DNA from: Brachionus plicatilis
Lineage: Eukaryota; Rotifera; Eurotatoria; Ploima; Brachionidae
Reading direction: 5' to 3'
Length of the DNA: 64,000 nucleotides
NCBI GenBank assembly: GCA_010279815.1
Contig: QEOQ01000359.1
Location: 129,239-193,238 of the forward strand
In this document: positions 23,600 to 33,653 of the stretch, piece after piece
Numbering within the stretch: the first letter of the stretch is position 1
Layout: every line of letters starts with the position of its first letter
Notes under the pieces: generated by a model
The model's input: the letters and a program-made list of their open reading frames with translations, nothing else
Told to the model about the DNA's origin: nothing
Database searches by the model: none
Translations under genes and position numbers: made by a program

Positions 23600-25386
23600 T
23601 CCCTAGTTCCTCGTTCCTTATCCCTAGTTCCTTGTACTTTTCCCATATAGTCGAGACCAATTAAGCAATCATGTTGTAAGTCCACTGCCACAAAAACATC
23701 AAGTTTCACTTCATTAGTACCAATTCTTAGAGAAACCATGTAAGATCCAATAACGTTTAATGGTTGACCATTCGCAGTCGTAAATGAACCTTTTGTTTTT
23801 TGTAATTCTTTACATCCTAGTTTTCTCCAGATATTTTGACTAATTAACGTCTTTACACTTCCTGTGTCTAATAAACATTCTATCTTTTCTCCATTTAAGT
23901 ACCCGAAAACATATTTCAAGTCGTAATTATCTGACTCTTCATTTATGTTATTTGTATTAGCAGAAAATTGGTTTCTTTGATCATTTCTGATTGTTGTCAT
24001 TGGTGTCGATCTATTCAATGAACTATATTGGCCATCATAACCTAATCGATAATATTGATTGTTCATATTTCTAATCCCATTAGGACAATTCCTTTTAATA
24101 TGTCCTTCCTGATTACACAAAAAGCATCTCATTACTGGTTTTTGAACTGGATAATTTGGCACATAATTCCTAATTGTTGAATTAAGATACGATCTATCGT
24201 TTGAATTATTTTGCAATTTTGAATAATTGGACATATTTGACAAGTTAGCATTTACAAAACTATTATCATAGCTATTTCTTATTGTCTCAACGTTGTTTTG
24301 TGAATTTCCATAATGTTTATTCTGATTTTGAAACATTATATTCGATTCTAACTTTGGTGTAATTAAGTTTCTGATTTCTCCTTCTGTTATATGTCTTCCT
24401 GTTCCTTGATTAAACATATTTCTGCTTCGCTCTCTAATCCCACTAAATCCAAAAGGTAAACCTTCGTGTTCTCTTGCTCTGAGTACCAACATCTCTAAGT
24501 TTTCGTGATCCAATACAGCTAATCTTTCAGCCATTTCTCTGTCACGGACTCCAGCTAGAAATTGACCTCGAAGATAAATATCTAGTTCCCTAAGATTTAA
24601 ATCTGGAAAAGCTTTTCGTCCTAATTCCTGTAGTACCGCCGCATACTGAACTAGGCTTTCATTTAGCTCTTGGCCTCTTCCAACAAAGGTATGAAGGTAA
24701 ACATGTGTAGAAGATTCTGGTCTACTAAAAAGAGCTCTAAATTTGGTCTTAACTTCATCATATGACCGTTCGTTTATCAAACTATCGACTAATTTAAACG
24801 TTGTATCATCCAAAAAAGATCCTAACACATTTATCTTATCTCTATCTCCAAAAATTCTGTTTAATTCTAGATAATTATCAAATCTTGCTAGCCATATATC
24901 CACATTTGTATCCAAATTAAAAATCGATGGGGCTCTTAAGCTATGGTTTGCCATTTTAAATCTCTTTTGGCTTATGCTTTTTCCGTTCAAACACTTTGTT
25001 GTTTCAGCTTTATTCTCCAACTGGAAAATTTGATGTTTCCAAATATTGCTAAATGAAATATTTTTCTTATTGTTGAATGAAATTGTATTCTTCCATTTTC
25101 CAATCTTTTCGCTCATATTTATAATCAAACTTTTGGCTTTATATTTTAAAAAATCACGCGTTGAAACATCACTCCACGATCTTTCCAAAAAATCGCGTGT
25201 CTCGTCTTTCTTTTCACTGCTAAATAAGCTAGATTGAAACAATGAATTATTCAGTGACTTCACTGAAACATCTCGTGCTATACTATTCGCCTCGTTATTG
25301 TTCAAAATCGACTGAAACAATGAATAACTAGAAGCTTTTTCCTTTCTTCCAGTGAACAATTTAGCTTTTCCAACCATCTCAAACAC
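23575..25386 (-). CDS. gypsy Gag-protease polyprotein
   Basis: 603 aa. A usual Gag-like start would be Met145 (MANHSLRAPSIFNLDTNVD, codon at 24954); the capsid-like helical region follows with YDEVKTKFRALF, VYLHTFVGRGQEL and LDIYLRGQFLAGVRDREMAE. A CCHC zinc knuckle (CFLCNQEGHIKRNC) is at about 421-434. The aspartic protease active site CLLDTGSVKTLIS is at about 503, with the family's second element CLIGLDYMGK near the end. The last ~25 residues (GTRDKERGTRDK) come from a short tandem repeat at the deletion junction and are not native. The first 144 residues are an unusual extension of repeated NNSLFQS and RDFL motifs. Confidence 0.88.
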   Translation of the reverse strand: MFEMVGKAKLFTGRKEKASSYSLFQSILNNNEANSIARDVSVKSLNNSLFQSSLFSSEKKDETRDFLERSWSDVSTRDFLKYKAKSLIINMSEKIGKWKNTISFNNKKNISFSNIWKHQIFQLENKAETTKCLNGKSISQKRFKMANHSLRAPSIFNLDTNVDIWLARFDNYLELNRIFGDRDKINVLGSFLDDTTFKLVDSLINERSYDEVKTKFRALFSRPESSTHVYLHTFVGRGQELNESLVQYAAVLQELGRKAFPDLNLRELDIYLRGQFLAGVRDREMAERLAVLDHENLEMLVLRAREHEGLPFGFSGIRERSRNMFNQGTGRHITEGEIRNLITPKLESNIMFQNQNKHYGNSQNNVETIRNSYDNSFVNANLSNMSNYSKLQNNSNDRSYLNSTIRNYVPNYPVQKPVMRCFLCNQEGHIKRNCPNGIRNMNNQYYRLGYDGQYSSLNRSTPMTTIRNDQRNQFSANTNNINEESDNYDLKYVFGYLNGEKIECLLDTGSVKTLISQNIWRKLGCKELQKTKGSFTTANGQPLNVIGSYMVSLRIGTNEVKLDVFVAVDLQHDCLIGLDYMGKVQGTRDKERGTRDKLSKIFQ

Positions 25387-25469
25387 TAAACTTTTGGCTT
25401 ACCACTAAAAACTATTAATCAACACACTTGATACCACGTTTTTTTTTTATTTTAGAAATCAATCTAATA

Positions 25470-25488
25470 GCTTAACCGCTGCCACCAA
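25470..25488 (-). promoter_or_regulatory. Putative tRNA primer-binding site
   Basis: Directly inside the 5' LTR the coding strand reads TTGGTGGCAGCGGTTAAGC. TGG at the LTR edge, complementary to the CCA end of a tRNA, is the expected start. The tRNA identity was not determined. Confidence 0.6.
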
Positions 25489-25630
25489 TGTAGTACAGGC
25501 CGAGTGTGTGAATAATAAGCTTAGTATTTGTTAAACACTTTATTTAAAATAAGTTTAGAAAATAACAACTAGTTCTTCTCTTTTGAAATAACAAGTAATA
25601 TTTATAGTCTGATCACGTCACCATACTACA
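25489..25630 (-). repeat. 5' LTR of the gypsy element
   Basis: 142 bp with TGTAGTA…TACTACA ends; it should carry the element's promoter. One mismatch to the other LTR. Confidence 0.93.
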
Positions 25631-26260
25631 TATGTATAACATCGCCAAGTCTGGCGTAATTTTTATGAATAAATTGAATTAAATTAAATATTTAATCCCT
25701 TTGAAAAATTCTGTGAAAATAACTCTATCAAATAATAATCCTACTAAAAAAAATCTTTGACTTGAACGTTCATCACCTACGGAATTCTTTATTCTTTATT
25801 AAAATTAATTTTTTTTTAGGTTGAATTAATTTTAATAATTAATTAAAATCAAATATCAAAGAGTAAAAAAAAATTTAATAAAAAATTATATCATAACATA
25901 ACATCTTATTCTGCATCTTTTTGCATAAAATGAAATGTTCAATTTATTTCTTGAATCAATCAAATCAATATACAATACAAATTAAATTTTATTGATGTCT
26001 TTGGTTTTTTTGCGACACTAAAAATTTCTTTAGGATTAAAAAAATTTAGATTTTTTTGGCGAATTTTTTAAAATTTAAGTTTCAAATTTTATTGAATTTA
26101 AAAAAGCCTTATATTCTAAATTGAATATTAAATATTAAATTTTCAAAAATTAAATGTCAAAATATTAAATTTAAAAAAAGCTTTTAAATTTTATTAAAAA
26201 ATTCAATTTAATAAAATGATCTAATCATCAAAAAAATTGATAAAATAAAACAAAAACAAA
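25631..26260. other. Intergenic; retroposon tail next to the LTR
   Basis: At 25638-25690 the sequence CATCGCCAAGTCTGGCGTAATTT matches tails at 58842 and (inverted) 59585, a second retroposon tail family with a small CGCCA/TGGCG hairpin. The rest is AT-rich with no feature. Confidence 0.5.
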
Positions 26261-27667
26261 TTAGTCACAATTAAATTTTCGATCACATTTACTTTCCTCA
26301 AAATAAACTCCGTCACAAACAGTTTGGTTACAATTTGGTAGACTATAAATACCAATTTCAAAAAAATTAGCAGCTTTCCAAATTTCACAATTACATTTGC
26401 TAGCTTCTTCGATCTTAGATTTTTCTTGGTCAATTTTAATGATCATTTTAGCCGATCTACTTGATTTGAATTGTCTAAAAATGCACATGTCCATGCCATT
26501 CAGAGTACTAAGAGACAAGTCCAGAGTACCAATTCGACTCTCTGTCGACTGTCTTGAACAAAAACTTTTCGGCTCGAATTTTATCTCGTTCAAATTCAAA
26601 TAAAGAGTCAAAAGATTGCCAAAATCATATTTTCTCTCAAAAGCATACTCACCAATTTTCACCAAATTGCCATGTTGACTTGACAAGTCCAATATTTTTA
26701 GCCGCATCAAAGTGCTTATATTTGGATGATTGACCAAAAAATTGTTGTTTAACAGCAGCACCATCAAGTCTTTCATTTCTAGAAATAAATTTTGGTCCAA
26801 ATTTTTAATTCTATTGCTGGTAAGGTACAAATGGGTCAATTTGGTCAAATTTCGGAACATGTTTTTTGACAAAATTGATATTTCATTGCTGGATAGGTCT
26901 AGATACTCTAAATTTGACAATTTGCTCAGACTTGTCAAATTTTTTATTTGATTTTTTTTCAACTTGAGCTCTTTTAAATTTTCACCAGACTCAATTGCGG
27001 ACAGCAAATTTGTCACATTGGAGACAAAATTTTGGCTCAAATCGATGGAAATAAGCTTCGAACTGAACACATTTGAGTCTAGGAGAGATAAGCGATTGGA
27101 CGCGAGGCTCAAGTAGCTTAGGCTTTCCAGAGACTCGGTCCAATTCGGCTCGAATTTGTCCAGTCTCAGATTATTCAATTTGAGAGTGCGCAGATTCTTC
27201 AGTTGTCTTAGTTCAATATTAATTTTGTTTAGCAGAGAAATGTTGGTGTTTGTGAGACCAAATTCTGTCAGTGACTCGTGCAGAGCTTTTAAAGAGCCCG
27301 GCTCAACTTCTTCCAGATTGTTTTCTATCAAGTGAAGCATTGAGATTGACTCAGCTCCCTCGAAAGCACCTTTGGTCAGTATTTTGAGATTATTTTGACC
27401 GATTATCAGATATTTGATATCTAGATGTCTAAAAGCCTGATCTGGTATTTTTCCGATGGAGTACTTGTTGATTAGGAAAACATTGATGGGCTTGGATTGG
27501 TTGGCTAGGCGGTTGGGAAAGCCAGAATTGAAGCGGTCCAAATCCGGTATGCATCTGATGTCTATGGTCTCATCGCTGTTGTTAATGCAGCGACACCGCT
27601 CGAATACACAACTGGACCCGGTGTTAGCAAAGTTTATCGCTAGAGCTATTATAAAGAGATAAGACAT
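26261..27667 (-). CDS. Secreted leucine-rich-repeat protein
   Basis: A single-exon gene of 468 aa. The first ~19 residues (MSYLFIIALAINFANTGSS) are a signal peptide, followed by a short Cys cluster (CVFERCRCINN, then C at ~38) resembling an LRR N-terminal cap. About ten to twelve LRRs follow, for example LEYLDLSSNEISILSKNMF, LTHLYLTSNRIKNLDQNLF and LKELKLKKNQIKNL. The C-terminus has a Cys-rich cap (CNCEIWKAANFF, CNQTVCDG, ESKCDRKFNCD) and no membrane segment or TIR domain, so it is probably secreted. LRR ectodomains mediate protein binding; the partner is unknown. No intron is seen, unlike the neighbouring aminopeptidase and PIX genes. Confidence 0.88.
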   Translation of the reverse strand: MSYLFIIALAINFANTGSSCVFERCRCINNSDETIDIRCIPDLDRFNSGFPNRLANQSKPINVFLINKYSIGKIPDQAFRHLDIKYLIIGQNNLKILTKGAFEGAESISMLHLIENNLEEVEPGSLKALHESLTEFGLTNTNISLLNKINIELRQLKNLRTLKLNNLRLDKFEPNWTESLESLSYLSLASNRLSLLDSNVFSSKLISIDLSQNFVSNVTNLLSAIESGENLKELKLKKNQIKNLTSLSKLSNLEYLDLSSNEISILSKNMFRNLTKLTHLYLTSNRIKNLDQNLFLEMKDLMVLLLNNNFLVNHPNISTLMRLKILDLSSQHGNLVKIGEYAFERKYDFGNLLTLYLNLNEIKFEPKSFCSRQSTESRIGTLDLSLSTLNGMDMCIFRQFKSSRSAKMIIKIDQEKSKIEEASKCNCEIWKAANFFEIGIYSLPNCNQTVCDGVYFEESKCDRKFNCD

Positions 27668-27938
27668 TTTTTGTTTTGTAGATTTTATATTTCAAAATAA
27701 AGTTTTTGTTTTCTAATTTAAAGTAAGTTGGGACAATTTGAACCAAAATGAAAATTAAAAATGCTTATCAAAAGGATAAAATTAGTTCCAGCTCTTTTTT
27801 TTTTAAATTTATTTAATTTTTACATTTTTGTCATGGAAGGCTTTTAAATTGTAAATTGAAAAGAAATTTTTAAATGGATAATAAGCAAATCGAATTCTAA
27901 TGTCAAAATAGTTAGACTATGAAAATTGGGAAAAAATT
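27668..27938. other. Upstream region of the LRR gene
   Basis: AT-rich promoter-side sequence of the LRR gene; no element or motif identified. Confidence 0.4.
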
Positions 27939-28497
27939 GGCAAATTGAAGTTTCAGATCAAATTTTAAAATCAAAACGATCATTTAAAATTTCAAAACTT
28001 AATTAATCTAATGATTTTGATAATTTTTAAAAAATAAACACTTAACATTACACTTAACTTAACACTAGACATGTTATGTCTAAAAATGGTTCATTATCAA
28101 ATTAACATTAAAATGATTGATCTCTAATTTATTTAACAAAAACAATCAATAGTTTAAATAATTCAAGTTAAGTTAATTCACAAATTCTAATTTATAACTT
28201 TTATATACATTCATTCAAACTGAAATTATTTTATTTTTCCATTTAAATAAATTTTTAAATTTTAAAACAGTAAATTTTTTTGTCTTGAAAAGTAAGTTTT
28301 CATTTAAATCAACTAAAATTTTTGAATCTATTAAAGCTCAATAAAAAAGGACATTTAAAATTTTAAATATGAAAATAAACTTGACATGACATGTCAAGTA
28401 ATTTCTTTGGAAAAATTTTATTTTTTCTCTATTATTAAAAAAAATATTACAAATTATATTTTGATCTTTTGATCTTTATCTCAAACTTCAATTTGCC
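27939..28497. mobile_element. MITE of the GGCAAATTGAAG family, copy 1 (8-bp target duplication)
   Basis: The left end GGCAAATTGAAGTTTCAGAT and right end ATCTCAAACTTCAATTTGCC are inverted; AAAAAATT flanks both sides. 559 bp, no ORF. Copies at 38112-38653 and about 57810-58278 share internal sequence such as ATGGTTCATTATCAAATTA and TAAACTTGACATG. The 8-bp duplication favours an hAT-type origin. Confidence 0.8.
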
Positions 28498-29926
28498 AAA
28501 AAATTAAATGTTTTGACGCTTAGATTTCGTTAAATAATCATCAAAGTAAGGCGAATTTAAATTATTTCGTGAAATGTAGTAGTTTTTTGTTACAAAAAAT
28601 TAAAAAAAAAATTTTTCAATTCATATTTATAAAAGGCTATTGTTTAGTTAAGTTTGATAAATCATGAAAATTCGGTATAAAGCAAAAATTCAATATGCGT
28701 ATCAAAATAATAAGTTGAGTGTTTAAAAAATTTGTTGAGTTTTAAATAAAATTGCTAAGTTATCTATTTGATTGAGGTATAATAAAATCAAATGAGTTTA
28801 TAATTCTTTATTTAAATATATCTATTTTTCAATAATCTTCTTTATTTTAACTTTTATATTTTTTTCAATTCTATTTTATTTTGATTATTTATTTTTTTAT
28901 TATTATTCTGGAGGAGCTTTAGCTCTGTTCAGAGAAACAAATAAATAAACAATAATATAACAAAAAATTTGTAAAACTGAAAATTCATTAAAAATATTAA
29001 TTGAATAAAATATTTTTATAGATAAGTTAAAAATTGAATTTTTTTAGGTTTTATAATCTGTTTAAAAGAATTAAAAAAAGCTTTAATTAAAATTAAATAC
29101 TACAGAAGTCATGAAGAATACCTTGCATTTCATAAAAAGACAAGAAAAATTCGGCAAAGTAAAATTTTAGATTGATTTTTAGATTTTCAAGAGTCTTAAT
29201 ATTTGTGCACAATATTTTTAGTAAAAATTCCACAGAATTAATAAAAATCCCAAAAAAAAATAAAAAAATAATAAAGTTAATATTGTGTCCATTTTTTTAT
29301 TTAAAATAAGCATAATATGTAAAAATACCAAAAAAATTTTATTTTTCCCATTTAATCAATAAAAAAAAACATATTTAGTAAAAGAAAACTTACAAAATTA
29401 TTTAATATTATAATGTAAATTTATTAAATGTGTTATGTTTTTATTAATTAAATTATTTTTTTTATTATATGTTCGGAAAAAAATAAAGAGATAAAAATAT
29501 ATAATTTTTGTTGATATTTTAAATTAATTTGTGGAAATTTTTACTAAATTTATTGTGTTCGATACTGACAGCCGATTTTCAATTTGCTCTTGTTGCTCAA
29601 AATTTTTAAAAGCGCAATTTCCTTTGCATTGTAATTTTTTTTAAATTTAATTTTAGAATTTTTCAAAATTCAATTTAAAAAATTGAAATTATGCAATGCA
29701 ATTTACATTTTTGAGCAAAAAGAGCAAATTGAAAATTAATCACTTATACTTTGCCAAAAATTCCAATTTGGTGAATCATTCAAACATTTGACAAAGATAA
29801 AGCTAATTATTTAATAAAAAACCACTGAACCGCGGTTCGCTTACCAATTTTTAAATATTTTAAAAATTCCCATAACTATTTTAACAAAGATCAAAAATAA
29901 AAAAAAAATTTTACACAAAAAATAAA
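28498..29926. other. Intergenic with LINE tail and a small foldback
   Basis: At 28912-28960 there is a plus-oriented LINE tail (GGAGGAGCTTTAGCTCTGTT then AAATAAATAAAC). At 29572-29745 there is an imperfect inverted repeat with ATTTTCAATTTGCTCTT arms. No gene seen. Confidence 0.5.
29572..29745. repeat. Short inverted repeat (foldback) ~175 bp
   Basis: GATTTTCAATTTGCTCTTG on the left is matched by AAGAGCAAATTGAAAATTAATC on the right, with GCATTGTAAT/ATGCAATGCAAT also pairing inside. No target duplication resolved. Confidence 0.6.
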
Positions 29927-30139
29927 GGGAGGTATTTAATCGATCTCTAGAATTACTTAATCGATCACTAATATTTTTCTATCCCTTAATTTACTAAATA
30001 CCCTTAACTTATATTTATTAATCTGTCTCCTTAATTAAATAAAACATCAACTAATTTTACTTAAAGTATCTCTTATTTTTATTTATTTAAATTGATTTAA
30101 AAAAAAAGAATTATAAAAAATTTCAAATAAAATAATATC

Positions 30140-30545
30140 TTACAAGTTTTTTCTTGGTCTACCTCTATCTCTCTTTAGTGGAGCTTCTACTTTCTTACTT
30201 ATATCACTGCTGGTTGATGCTTGCACTACTTTTTCAGCTTCCATATCAATTGTTTTTTTGTTCTTTTTTGTTGGTATAACTGTTTCTTGTGGAGTTTCTT
30301 CCTCTACTTCTGTTATCTTTCGCTTTAGAACTTGGATTGAGCTGACAGCTCTCTCTTCTTTATCTGCTTCTGATTGGTACTCAAGCGCCTTTTTAGACTT
30401 ACACGGTCTACCTCTTCTAGGTTTTTGTCCAATAACTACTTGCTTAGCTTCGATTGGTATTTTGACAAGTTTCATATTTGCAGCAAAGCCAACAAGATGC
30501 TTACAAATATGATCTTTAAAGAAGATGATTGTGTTGATCCTTTGT
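30140..30545 (-). pseudogene. MULE SWIM/AT-hook C-terminal fragment
   Basis: The frame from about 30545 reads FFKDHICKHLVGFAANMKLV, matching the CxH half of a SWIM zinc finger (the CxC half is lost at the junction). It continues with VVIGQKPRRGRPCKSKKALE and ends in RDRGRPRKNL, two AT-hooks that bind AT-rich minor groove. Residues upstream of FFKD in the longer open frame (to 30574) are out-of-frame N-terminal sequence. The same domain order occurs at 15585-16035. Confidence 0.65.
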
Positions 30546-30854
30546 TTTAAATAAAGCCACTGATAGAATTTCACTTTTATAAAGTAAATAAATTGCAGCT
30601 GCGCATTGAGGTCCTTTTCTCTTAACTAGGTTGCATCGATTGACTCTTAAACCGGCCTCAGTTTCACTACTTTTCAGAGAAGACCAAATCTTTTCATTAT
30701 CTAACCAGTCTTTGGATGCTTCTTGATCGTCGAATGTTCTCTCATAGATCCAGTTCTTCCTGGTTCTTTTCTTTTTGGATTCTTGAACCTCGTCTTCAGA
30801 TTCTGATTCAGATGTTACATAGTCATCAACTACTCGATACTCACTATCAGACAT
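30516..30854 (-). pseudogene. MULE N-terminal DNA-binding (FLYWCH/WRKY-GCM-type) fragment
   Basis: 112 aa. An acidic N-terminus (VTSESESEDEVQESKKKR) is followed by NWIYERTFDDQEASKDWLDN, RVNRCNLVKRKGPQCAAAIY and LFKTKDQHNH. The Cys pair and final H-x-H agree with the FLYWCH/WRKY-GCM1 zinc fold at the N-terminus of many MULE transposases. The frame stops after HNHLL, where it overlaps out of frame with the SWIM fragment. Whether a short protein is still made is unknown; the frame is intact from its ATG. Confidence 0.6.
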
Positions 30855-31185
30855 TTCAATACTTTAATAAAACTTTGATCACATTAGATCATCTTTAAAT
30901 ATACACAAAAAAAAACTCTCACAGGAGATAATTAAATTAAATCAAGAGATAATTTCAACTGTTCATTAATTAAGTTAAGAGCTATATTCATCATAATCAT
31001 ACTCATCTTCAGTAAATTTAGTGACAAAAAAACTCAGGATACATAAATATTTATTATTAGAGACAATTAATTAATCAAATTAATCGAATAAATAATATTA
31101 GAGATAGAAAAAATAAAATAATATATTTTATTAAGTTATCGTTTAAGTAATGTAAGAGATCGATTAATAATACCCCAAAAATAAA

Positions 31186-31790
31186 GTTGAATTTTTGAAT
31201 TCAAAGGTTAATTTATATTATCATCTTATACAATTATCTGATAACAATTTAGTTATCAGGATGTTAACATAACCGATATGATACCAAATGGGATAACATA
31301 TTATGTTATCACCTGATAACATTATCGACTAGACCCCTTTTTTTTATTTTTCTTGTTCTCCATAACAATTTTAATGTATTATTTTTTGATTTCTTTAGAT
31401 AAAATTTCCCACAAAAAATAAATATCCAAATCATTATTTTTTAGACATCTACGTAATCAATATAAATACCCATTTAATAATGATCCTTTTTAAAATTAGA
31501 CTAAATAATGATCAGTTGTGTCTGACAGGGATTTAAGTTTTTTTATTTAAAACGGAATTTTATGAAGTCCTTGATATTTTTTTAATCCCGTCTTCACTCT
31601 CAGATAGAGTTGTATTAATTTAATAAAATGTCTCTCAAATAGAAAATGGGGTCTAAAGCCAAAAACATTAGGTAATCATTACCTAATACCTAATACCTAA
31701 TACCTAATACCTAATGTTTAAAGAGTCTTTACATAAAATCTTAGATATGATCAATCTTGGATTATTCTTTTACTTTTTTAAATTCATTCT
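31186..31790. other. Intergenic with small palindromes, a MULE end and a 7-bp tandem repeat
   Basis: 31240-31325 has several TATCTGATAACA/TGTTATC inverted motifs. 31440-31500 is a solitary copy of the MULE end seen at 13291. 31670-31715 is the CCTAATA repeat, listed separately. Confidence 0.5.
31679..31715. repeat. CCTAATA tandem repeat
   Basis: Five consecutive units of (A)CCTAATA; just upstream ATTAGGTAATCATTACCTAAT forms an inverted start. It resembles but does not equal the TTAGG/TTAGGG telomere motifs. Confidence 0.8.
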
Positions 31791-32180
31791 CAGAAAATAA
31801 CATCAAAAAAATACAAGTTATTCAAAATTCAGCAGTTCGATCTATTTTGAAGCTCAAATATGAAACCCCCACCAATATTATACACCAAGAGGCCTTCGAT
31901 AAACTCTATTAACAGTTAATATCTATTTACAGTTTCAAATCGACTTTTTGAGTTGAGTGAGAGATATATCAGGGCAGGATTGAGTCATTCGTTCTACTGG
32001 TCGTCAGACTGGTAGAAGAATAAAGAGATGGCTTCGAATCAAGATATATCGAATATCCAACTCCATTGTGTAATTGCTACCTAACAGTTTCTTCTTTTTT
32101 TCCTGAACTATCAAATATTTTAAATGCCTTACTTCTAGTTATTTCAACATATCTTTTTTAATTTTCTTTTAACTTATTTA
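31790..32180 (+). pseudogene. LINE reverse-transcriptase C-terminal fragment and 3' UTR
   Basis: A broken plus-strand frame reads KIQVIQNSAVRSILKLKYET, then after frame changes ERYIRAGLSHS, the typical end of jockey/CR1-type ORF2. The following SNIQLHCVIA region and 3' UTR (TCCTGAACTATCAAATATTT) match 61376-61562 and, in reverse, 40848-41240. 5'-truncated and dead. Confidence 0.7.
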
Positions 32181-32580
32181 TTACTTTATAAAATTATAAA
32201 AAAATTTATTTTTTAATTCATTAAAAAATAAATAAATATTAAAATAAAAATTGTTGTCGTTTAAGTCATTTTGTAGCTCTAATTTAGTTTTTTTAGAGGC
32301 CAAAAATAACGAAAAGATGAGTCCAAAGTAGTAATTATTTATTATTAAGTCCAAAATAATTATGAGTCCGTTTCAGTAATAGAATGAGCCCATTTAAATT
32401 TTTCCCATTAAAGCCAAACACTTCACAAATAATCTTAAAAAAATCTGAATATGTTTATCCCTAGTAAGTAAGTAGAATTGGGGAAATTTTACTATTTTTA
32501 TTACTTTACCAAAAGACTCATTTAAAAAAAAAAAATTAATGATTTTAAAATTTATTTTTTAAAACTAAAATATAATATAT
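32181..32580. other. Intergenic downstream of FKBP
   Basis: AT-rich. It includes TTTATT at 32551, the likely AATAAA signal for the FKBP gene on the other strand. Nothing else recognised. Confidence 0.5.
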
Positions 32581-33653
32581 TTAACTAACAGCTTTTAATT
32601 CCACATCAAAAATGAGAGTACTATTTGCTGGGATATCATTTCCCATTCGCTTATTGCCATAGCCCATATTTGGCGGAACAACAATTTGCCGTTTGCCACC
32701 AACTTTCATATTCTCAAAACCAATATCCCATCCCTTGATGACTTCACCAGAGCCTAGACGAAATTTGAACGGTTTGCCTGATTGACAAGCATCAAATTGT
32801 TTTCCATTTTGTTTTAGTCGACCAGCGTAATAAACATGAATAAATTTTCCTTTTTTTGCCTCAGGACCTTTTCCAACTTTAGTATCTTTAACAGTTACTC
32901 CTCCAGCTAGCTTTTTAGCTTCACCCTCTGCTGGAACTAATTTAGGAGGCTTTTCTTCGGTCTTTTGACTTTTGGCATCTTTATTGACTCCATTCATTTT
33001 TCGTTTTCCATTTGTTTCGACCTCTTCTTCTTCATCCTCCTCTTCATCATCATCATCATCGTCATCGTCATCATCATTCTCATCATCATCATCATCATCA
33101 TCATCATCGTCATCATCATTTTCATCATCATCATTATCTACATCATCCTCACTTCCCATCTCGCTATCATCTTCATCTTCATCACCAGCACCATACATAT
33201 ATTCAGCAAGTTCCCGATTGGCCTTGGCAATTTTTTCTGCTCTATCGTCTTCCTCGAAAGGAACCATAGAATCCTCTTGGATGTAATAGCCGGTCAAATT
33301 TACACTACCATGCACACAGTCCAGGTAAAATTTAACATTTTCTCCGGCATTTACCATTAACTGCAATGGCTGCTGCATAACTCTGTCCTTGCTCAAGGTA
33401 CACAAGATATATTTGGTTGTTGCGGTTGTTTTAACAACTAATGGGACGTATTCATCACCTTAAAGATTGGATTGAATTAATAATTAATTAAATAAAATAA
33501 AAGTTGGGATTTTTTTTTACTTTTTTTCTTGACATCAAGTGAGGCCATTGTGATGTGAACCAATCTTTCACTTTTAAAGTCGAGTTCTTTTGACTGACCG
33601 GCCTCCAGGGCTAATCCAAACAAACTGTTGTCCAATTCACTTAATAAAACCAT
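32581..33653 (-). CDS. Nucleoplasmin-type nuclear FKBP (peptidyl-prolyl cis-trans isomerase)
   Basis: Two exons, 33521-33653 and 32581-33458, joined in phase 1 give 336 aa. Residues ~1-95 resemble the nucleoplasmin-like domain of insect FKBP39/46 and yeast Fpr3/4 (MVLLSELDNSLFGLALEAGQ; DEYVPLVV). Residues ~120-175 are a nearly pure Asp/Glu stretch, typical of histone chaperones, followed by a Lys-rich linker. The C-terminal ~110 residues are an FKBP domain (FIHVYYAGRLKQNGKQFDAC, KPFKFRLGSGEVIKGWDIGF, GGKRQIVVPPNMGYG, IPANSTLIFDVEL) with the catalytic-pocket residues present. It is expected in the nucleus or nucleolus, isomerising prolines on histones or chromatin proteins. The acidic codons form a GAT/GAC microsatellite at about 33030-33140, so length variation between individuals is likely. 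Confidence 0.93.

Larger units (their letters stand above)
19914..25630 (-). mobile_element. Ty3/gypsy LTR retrotransposon (damaged)
   Basis: Two 142-bp LTRs (19914-20055 and 25489-25630) differ at one position and begin and end with TGTAGTA…TACTACA (TGTTGTA on the left copy). The coding order on the minus strand is gag, protease, RT/RNase H, integrase, the Ty3/gypsy order. A PPT (GGGAGGAA) abuts the 3' LTR and a PBS-like TTGGTGGCAGCGG abuts the 5' LTR. A 918-N gap, frameshifts, one in-frame stop and a large RT deletion break it. No matching 5-bp target duplication: ATTAA on the left, TATGT on the right. Confidence 0.93.
29927..31176 (-). mobile_element. MULE deletion derivative with 9-bp target duplication
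   Basis: AAAAATAAA flanks both ends (29918-29926 and 31177-31185). The terminal repeats are inverted: GGGAGGTATTTAATCGATCT on the left; the right end read inward is GGGGTATTATTAATCGATCT. Two minus-strand frames inside encode the first and last parts of a MULE transposase, the catalytic middle being absent. 1250 bp. Confidence 0.82.

Noticed and set aside
32965..33360. Plus-strand open frames rich in Ile, Ser or His opposite the FKBP gene
   Set aside because: They are antisense shadows of the GAT/GAC microsatellite encoding the FKBP acidic tract.
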